A stretch of 64,000 nt of DNA from CAWGMT01 sp963823675 (GTDB taxonomy: Bacteria; Planctomycetota; Planctomycetia; Isosphaerales; Isosphaeraceae). A model generated the notes under the pieces. It was not told the origin of the DNA. It worked only from the letters and a program-made list of their open reading frames with translations, and did not search any database. The stretch is taken from positions 1,488,001-1,552,000 of the forward strand of contig CAWGMT010000012.1 of NCBI GenBank assembly GCA_963823675.1, written 5' to 3'. The position numbers and the translations under genes were made by a program. Each line of letters begins with the position of its first letter. The stretch's first letter is position 1. Positions 58,058-64,000 of this stretch are shown in pieces.

Positions 58058-59422
58058 ATGCGCCGGAAGTCTCCCCGCTCGTCACAGAGTTCGTTCCGCG
58101 CGCCTCGCCGCATGCGCCATCGAGGCTTGCGCCCCGCGTGGGACCTGTTGGAAGACCGGACCATGTTGGCGACGATGCTCTGGGCGAATTCTGCGGGGGG
58201 CGACTGGGATGTCGCTGCCAACTGGGTCAACTCCGCCAACTCGAGCGATCACCACGTGCCGCTCTCCACCGACGATGCCCAGATCAACATCGGCGGCATC
58301 ACCGTCACTCATGACACCAGCGCGTCCGACTCGGTGAACAGCCTGGAGATCGTGAGCGGGACGACCTTGAGCCTCTCGGACGGCTCGCTCGCGGTCGCCG
58401 CGGGCTCGACGATCTCCGGAGATCTGACCCTGACGGGTGGCACCACCCTGAGCCTGGGCGGCGCGTTCACGCTGGGGAGCAGTAGCCAGGTCAGCGCGAG
58501 CAACTCGACGCTCGACCTGGGTAATTCGAGCAGTGCCTGGTCCAACCAGGGAACCATCACGACGACCAACAGCACGGTCAACCTGGGCGGCAGCTTCACC
58601 CTGGCCGGCCTGGGCTCGTTCACCCCTTCCGGGGCGACGGTCAACTTGACCGGCACCCTCAACAACACCGGCACGACGCTGGCCTTCACCGCGGCTACCG
58701 AATCGTGGAACCTGCTGGGAGGCACCATCAGCGGCGGTACCGTCACCGAGGCCGGCGGCGCCGAGCTGGTCTTCACCAACTACGGCGGCACCCTGGCCGG
58801 GGTCACCTTCGACAACGATCTCGACCTGGCCTCGGTCAACGACGCCAACGCCACGATCACCGACGGCCTGACGCTCGACGGCGCCACCGTCGATCTGGGC
58901 AACGCCGCCGGCTCGACCTACGGTCAGCTCGATTTCGACGGCACCCAGACACTCGGCGGCACCGGCACGGTGCTCTTGGGCAAGGACGGCTCCAACGGCG
59001 TGTACGAGAACGCCTACCCCAGCGGCACGCTGACCTTGGGCAGCGGGATCACCGTCCGCGGCAGCAGCGGCACGATCGGCGGCTACTACTCCGGCAATGC
59101 GGTGGTCAACCAGGGGACCATTTCGGCCGACGACAGCGGCGGCCAGGCGCCCCCGTTTGTCTACGACACCGACTTCAGCGACAGCTATACCGGCAGCACG
59201 GCCGCCGCCATCAGCACCAGCGGCGTGACCGACCCGGCGCCCCAGGCCGTCTACCAGACCTACCGCTATTACTACTACGGCTTTTTGTACACGCTGACCG
59301 GCCTGACCCCTTCGGCCTCGTACACTCTGCGGCTGCACTTTGCCGACCCGTCGTTCGACGGCGGCCGGCCAGCGGGAGTTCAACGTGAGCGTCAACGGCA
59401 CGCAGGTGCTGACCAACTTTGA
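58058..59422 (+). CDS. Surface protein B, N-terminus and first repeat unit (part 1 of 2)
   Basis: Starts MRRKSPRSSQSSFRAPRRMR, then WDLLEDRTMLATMLWANSAG: the same basic-plus-LExRxxL leader as surface protein A and the giant protein. A beta-strand region (WDVAANWVNSANSSDHHVPL) leads into the first long repeat: SNQGTITTTNSTVNLGGSFT, WNLLGGTISGGTVTEAGGAE, ATITDGLTLDGATVDLGNAA, then a malectin domain (VYDTDFSDSYTGST, YTLTGLTPSASYTLRLHFAD). At 59351-59357 this copy reads TCGTTCG where copies 2 and 3 read TCGTCG; the extra T moves the frame, and the rest to 59422 is out of register. Confidence 0.88.
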   Translation: MRRKSPRSSQSSFRAPRRMRHRGLRPAWDLLEDRTMLATMLWANSAGGDWDVAANWVNSANSSDHHVPLSTDDAQINIGGITVTHDTSASDSVNSLEIVSGTTLSLSDGSLAVAAGSTISGDLTLTGGTTLSLGGAFTLGSSSQVSASNSTLDLGNSSSAWSNQGTITTTNSTVNLGGSFTLAGLGSFTPSGATVNLTGTLNNTGTTLAFTAATESWNLLGGTISGGTVTEAGGAELVFTNYGGTLAGVTFDNDLDLASVNDANATITDGLTLDGATVDLGNAAGSTYGQLDFDGTQTLGGTGTVLLGKDGSNGVYENAYPSGTLTLGSGITVRGSSGTIGGYYSGNAVVNQGTISADDSGGQAPPFVYDTDFSDSYTGSTAAAISTSGVTDPAPQAVYQTYRYYYYGFLYTLTGLTPSASYTLRLHFADPSFDGGRPAGVQRERQRHAGADQL

Positions 59423-62400
59423 CATCTTCGCGGCGGCTGGCGGGCAGGATCAGGCGGTGGTGGAGTCGCTGGCGGTGACGGCCGACGCGGAGGGCCAATT
59501 GGCGATCAGCTTCTCCAACGGGGCCGCGGGGTATCCGCTGGTCAATGGGATCGAGCTGGACTCGGGCGGATCGATCGTGCAGGCAATCAACTGCGGCGAG
59601 ATCGCCGGCGGCACGCTGACGATCGGGGCCGCGCCCTTCACCAACCAGGGCTCCCTCCAGGTCCAGAACGGTGAGACGCTGGCCATCAGCGGCCTGACGG
59701 ACAACCTGGGCAATGCCACGCTCAGCGGCAGCGGCTCGAGCCTCAGTCTCAGCGGCACCGACTATGTGGTCAACCAGGGCCTGACCGCCGGCACGGGCCA
59801 GGCGCTGACGCTGGATGGCACCTGGAGCAACGCGGCGGGCTCGACCATCGCGGCCACCGGCGCGACGCTCAACCTGGGCGATTCGGCGGGCAATGCCTGG
59901 TCCAACCAGGGGACGATCAGCGCGACCAACAGCACGGTCAACCTGGGCGGCAGTTTCAGCGTGGCCGGCCTGGGCTCGTTCACCCCTTTTGGGGGAACGG
60001 TGAATTTGACCGGCACCCTGAACAACACCGGCACGACGCTGGCCTTCACCGCGGCTACCGAATCGTGGAACCTGCTGGGAGGCACCATCAGCGGCGGCAC
60101 CGTCACCGAGGCCGGCGGCGCCGAGCTGGTCTTCACCAACTACGGCGGCACCCTGGCCGGGGTCACCTTCGACAACGATCTCGACCTGGCCTCGGTCAAC
60201 GACGCCAACGCCACCATCACCGACGGCCTGACGCTCGACGGCGCCACCGTCGATCTGGGCAACGCCGCCGGCTCGACCTACGGTCAGCTCGATTTCGACG
60301 GCACCCAGACACTCGGCGGCACCGGCACGGTGCTCTTGGGCAAGGACGGCTCCAACGGCGTGTACGAGAACGCCTACCCCAGCGGTACGCTGACCTTGGG
60401 CAGCGGGATCACCGTCCGCGGCAGCAGCGGCACGATCGGCGGCTACTACTCCGGCAATGCGGTGGTCAACCAGGGGACCATTTCGGCCGACGACAGCGGC
60501 GGCCAGGCGCCCCCGTTTGTCTACGACACCGACTTCAGCGACAGCTATACCGGCAGCACGGCCGCCGCCATCAGCACCAGCGGCGTGACCGACCCGGCGC
60601 CCCAGGCCGTCTACCAGACCTACCGCTATTACTACTACGGCTTTTTGTACACGCTGACCGGCCTGACCCCTTCGGCCTCGTACACTCTGCGGCTGCACTT
60701 TGCCGACCCGTCGTCGACGGCGGCCGGCCAGCGGGAGTTCAACGTGAGCGTCAACGGCACGCAGGTGCTGACCAACTTCGACATCTTCGCGGCGGCTGGC
60801 GGGCAGGATCAGGCGGTGGTGGAGTCGCTGGCGGTGACGGCCGACGCGGAGGGCCAATTGGCGATCAGCTTCTCCAACGGGGCCGCGGGGTATCCGCTGG
60901 TCAATGGGATCGAGCTGGACTCGGGCGGATCGATCGTGCAGGCAATCAACTGCGGCGAGATCGCCGGCGGCACGCTGACGATCGGGGCCGCGCCCTTCAC
61001 CAACCAGGGCTCCCTCCAGGTCCAGAACGGTGAGACGCTGGCCATCAGCGGCCTGACGGACAACCTGGGCAATGCCACGCTCAGCGGCAGCGGCTCGAGC
61101 CTCAGTCTCAGCGGCACCGACTATGTGGTCAACCAGGGCCTGACCGCCGGCACGGGCCAGGCGCTGACGCTGGATGGCACCTGGAGCAACGCGGCGGGCT
61201 CGACCATCGCGGCCACCGGCGCGACGCTCAACCTGGGCGATTCGGCGGGCAATGCCTGGTCCAACCAGGGGACGATCAGCGCGACCAACAGCACGGTCAA
61301 CCTGGGCGGCAGTTTCAGCGTGGCCGGCCTGGGCTCGTTCACCCCTTTTGGGGGAACGGTGAATTTGACCGGCACCCTGAACAACACCGGCACGACGCTG
61401 GCCCTGACCGCCGCCACCGGCTCGTGGAACCTGCTGGGCGGCACGATCAGCGGCGGCACCGTGAGCGAGGCCGGCGGCGCCGAGCTGACCTTCACCACCT
61501 CCGGCGGCACCCTGGCCGCCGTCACCTTCGACAACAACCTCGACCTGACCTCGGTCAACGACGCCAACGCCACGATCACCGACGGCCTGACGCTCGACGG
61601 CGCCACCGTCGATCTGGGCAACGCCGCGGGCACGACCTACGGTGAGCTCGACTTCAGCGGCACCCAGACCCTCGGCGGCACCGGCACGGTCCTCTTCGGC
61701 AAGGACGGCTCCAACACGGTGTACGAGACCGCCTACCCCAGCGGCACGCTGACCTTGGGCAGCGGGATCACCGTCCGCGGCAGCAGCGGCACGATCGGCG
61801 GCTACTACTCCGGCAATGCGGTGGTCAACCAGGGGACCATTTCGGCCGACGACAGCGGCGGCCAGGCGCCCCCGTTTGTCTACGACACCGACTTCAGCGA
61901 CAGCTATACCGGCAGCACGGCCGCCGCCATCAGCACCAGCGGCGTGACCGACCCGGCGCCCCAGGCCGTCTACCAGACCTACCGCTATTACTACTACGGC
62001 TTTTTGTACACGCTGACCGGCCTGACCCCTTCGGCCTCGTACACTCTGCGGCTGCACTTTGCCGACCCGTCGTCGACGGCGGCCGGCCAGCGGGAGTTCA
62101 ACGTGAGCGTCAACGGCACGCAGGTGCTGACCAATTTCGACATCTTCGCGGCGGCTGGCGGGCAGGATCAGGCGGTGGTGGAGTCGCTGGCGGTGACGGC
62201 CGACGCGGAGGGCCAATTGGCGATCAGCTTCTCCAACGGGGCCGCGGGGTATCCGCTGGTCAATGGGATCGAGCTGGACTCGGGCGGATCGATCGTGCAG
62301 GCAATCAACTGCGGCGAGATCGCCGGCGGCACGCTGACGATCGGGGCCGCGCCCTTCACCAACCAGGGCTCCCTCCAGGTCCAGAACGGTGAGACGCTGG

Positions 62401-63800
62401 CCATCAGCGGCCTGACGGACAACCTGGGCAATGCCACGCTCAGCGGCAGCGGCTCGAGCCTCAGTCTCAGCGGCACCGACTATGTGGTCAACCAGGGCCT
62501 GACCGCCGGCACGGGCCAGGCGCTGACGCTGGATGGCACCTGGAGCAACGCGGCGGGCTCGACCATCGCGGCCACCGGCGCGACGCTCAACCTGGGCGAT
62601 TCGGCGGGCAATGCCTGGTCCAACCAGGGGACGATCAGCGCGACCAACAGCACGGTCAACCTGGGCGGCAGTTTCAGCGTGGCCGGCCTGGGCTCGTTCA
62701 CCCCTTTTGGGGGAACGGTGAATTTGACCGGCACCCTGAACAACACCGGCACGACGCTGGCCCTGACCGCCGCCACCGGCTCGTGGAACCTGCTGGGCGG
62801 CACGATCAGCGGCGGCACCGTGAGCGAGGCCGGCGGCGCCGAGCTGACCTTCACCACCTCCGGCGGCACCCTGGCCGCCGTCACCTTCGACAACAACCTC
62901 GACCTGACCTCGGTCAACGACGCCAACGCCACCATCACCGACGGCCTGACGCTCGACGGCGCCACCGTCGATCTGGGCAACGCCGCGGGCACGACCTACG
63001 GTGAGCTCGACTTCAGCGGCACCCAGACCCTCGGCGGCACCGGCACGGTCCTCTTCGGCAAGGACGGCTCCAACACGGTGTACGAGACCGCCTACCCCAG
63101 CGGCACGCTGACCTTGGGCAGCGGGATCACCGTCCGCGGCAGCAGCGGCACGATCGGCGGCTACTACTCCGGCAATGCGGTGGTCAACCAGGGGACCATT
63201 GCGGCCGACGACAGCGGCGGTCTGACGCCCCCGTTCGTCTACGACACCGACTTCAGCGGCGGCGGTACCAGCAGCGCGGCCGACACCATCAGCACCAGCG
63301 GCGTGACCAACCCAGCGCCCGAGGCGGTCTACCAGACGTTCCGCGAGGGTACCTTCTCCTACACGCTGACCGGACTGACCGCCTCGGCCTCGTACACCCT
63401 GCGGCTACACTTTGCCGACCCGTCGTCGACGGCGGCCGGCCAGCGGGAGTTCAACGTGAGCGTCAACGGCACGCAGGTGCTGACCAACTTCGACATCTTC
63501 GCGGCGACCGGCGGGGCGGATCAGGCGGTGGTCGAGTCACTGCCCGTGACGGCCGACGCGCAGGGCCAATTGACGATCAGCTTCTCGTACGGGGCCGCGG
63601 GAACCCCGCTGGTCAATGGGATCGAGTTGGACTCGGGCGGTTCGATCGTCCAGGCGATCAACTGCGGCGAGCTGGCCGGCGGCACGCTGACGATCAGCCC
63701 CTCGACCTTCACCAATCAGGGCTCCTTGGTGGTCACCAATACCGAGACCCTGGCTATCAGCTCCAGCACGTTCACCAACTTCAGCGACGGCACTCTGGCT
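58480..63800 (+). repeat. Tandem array of 1,359-bp malectin-containing units
   Basis: The phrase GCGCTGACGCTGGATGGCAC occurs at 59802, 61161 and 62520, exactly 1,359 bp apart (453 codons). Units 2 and 3 are nearly identical over hundreds of bases, including synonymous sites. The first unit differs at its left part and the fourth diverges in its malectin part (about 63220-63700). Four units are visible. Confidence 0.9.
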
Positions 63801-64000
63801 GGTGGCACGTACAGCGTCGGCGGGACCTTCCAGTTCCCGAACGCGGCGATCACGACCGACACCACCAGCATCATCCTGAGCGGGGCGTCCGGGCAGATCA
63901 TCAATCAGAACGGTCAGAACGCTCTATCGAGCCTCTCCAAGATCGCGGCCGGGGCGAGCTTGCAGCTCCTGGGCGGCGCGTCACTCGCGACCACCGTGAA
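59355..64000 (+). CDS. Surface protein B, tandem malectin repeats (part 2 of 2, runs off the right edge)
   Basis: Open from the frame correction at 59355 to the window end with no stop. The malectin fold is clear: AGQREFNVSVNGTQVLTNFD, IFAAAGGQDQAVVESLAVTA, GYPLVNGIELDSGGSIVQAI. Malectin domains bind di-glucose-type carbohydrates, in the ER of animals and on many bacterial surface enzymes. Four malectin domains are present here including the one in part 1, each linked by a filamentous beta-strand region (NQGTISATNSTVNLGGSFSV). The fourth uses different residues at the strand edge (VYQTFREGTFSYTLTG). The true C-terminus is outside the window. Confidence 0.87.

Noticed and set aside
59211..62216. 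Minus-strand open frame of about 1,000 codons across the malectin repeats
   Set aside because: It is antisense to a clear coding frame, is Arg/Ala/Val-rich without domains, and repeats only because the sense strand repeats with a period divisible by three.
43050..63800. CRISPR-like or satellite arrays
   Set aside because: The periods are long (207-219 bp and 1,359 bp), multiples of three, and translate into continuous protein; no short repeats with unique spacers were seen.

Overview
The window reads as high-GC chromosomal DNA of a planctomycete, probably an Isosphaera- or Gemmata-like member of the Planctomycetota. The evidence is indirect: Tat-exported Gfo/Idh/MocA oxidoreductase and TIM-barrel isomerase side by side, giant serine/threonine kinases fused to WD40 propellers next to an ECF sigma factor, and very large surface proteins with an N-terminal basic stretch followed by an LExLxxRxLLS-type motif and C-terminal dockerin-like repeats.

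Layout. 1-234: N-terminus of a TetR-type repressor (minus strand, runs off the left edge) with its own operator. 350-1876: a complete IS4-family element with 13-bp inverted ends and an 11-bp target duplication, sitting inside one arm of a palindromic hairpin; its transposase is frameshifted. 2061-4686: exported oxidoreductase and sugar-phosphate-isomerase-like gene. 4721-17483: three tandem paralogous kinase-WD40 genes on the minus strand, divergent from an ECF sigma factor at 17706-18290. 18291-28320: non-coding repeat-rich leader and a surface protein of about 2,800 aa (beta-helix, Ig-like, cadherin-like tandem repeats, dockerin). 28321-55461: a second copy of the repeat-rich leader and a giant gene (about 26 kb, about 8,700 aa if the two frameshifts are ignored) with beta-helix, autotransporter-type strand repeats, three lectin-like domains, an LCAT-like lipase domain, 25 copies of a repeat of about 73 aa, Calx-beta, MBG repeats, dockerin and a metzincin-like motif. 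55490-57735: decayed genes (HNH nuclease with an in-frame TGA, ECF sigma fragment, TPR fragment). 58058-64000: a third surface protein built from 1,359-bp tandem units each carrying a malectin domain, running off the right edge.

How it may fit together. The kinases carry an N-terminal zinc-binding anti-sigma-like segment, a cytosolic kinase, a membrane helix and a large propeller region, which is the known planctomycete ECF-kinase arrangement. A TGTCACA-centred promoter-like motif occurs upstream of the first kinase gene, at the start of the last kinase gene, and in the leaders of both giant surface-protein genes. That suggests (inference) one ECF-linked circuit that senses through the kinases and controls the giant surface proteins.

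Caution. Almost every long gene is broken by single-base frameshifts while coding similarity continues in the next frame. In the malectin gene the repeat copies show directly that one copy has an extra T. This looks more like residual assembly indels than true decay, so several genes are given below as consecutive frame segments of one gene.
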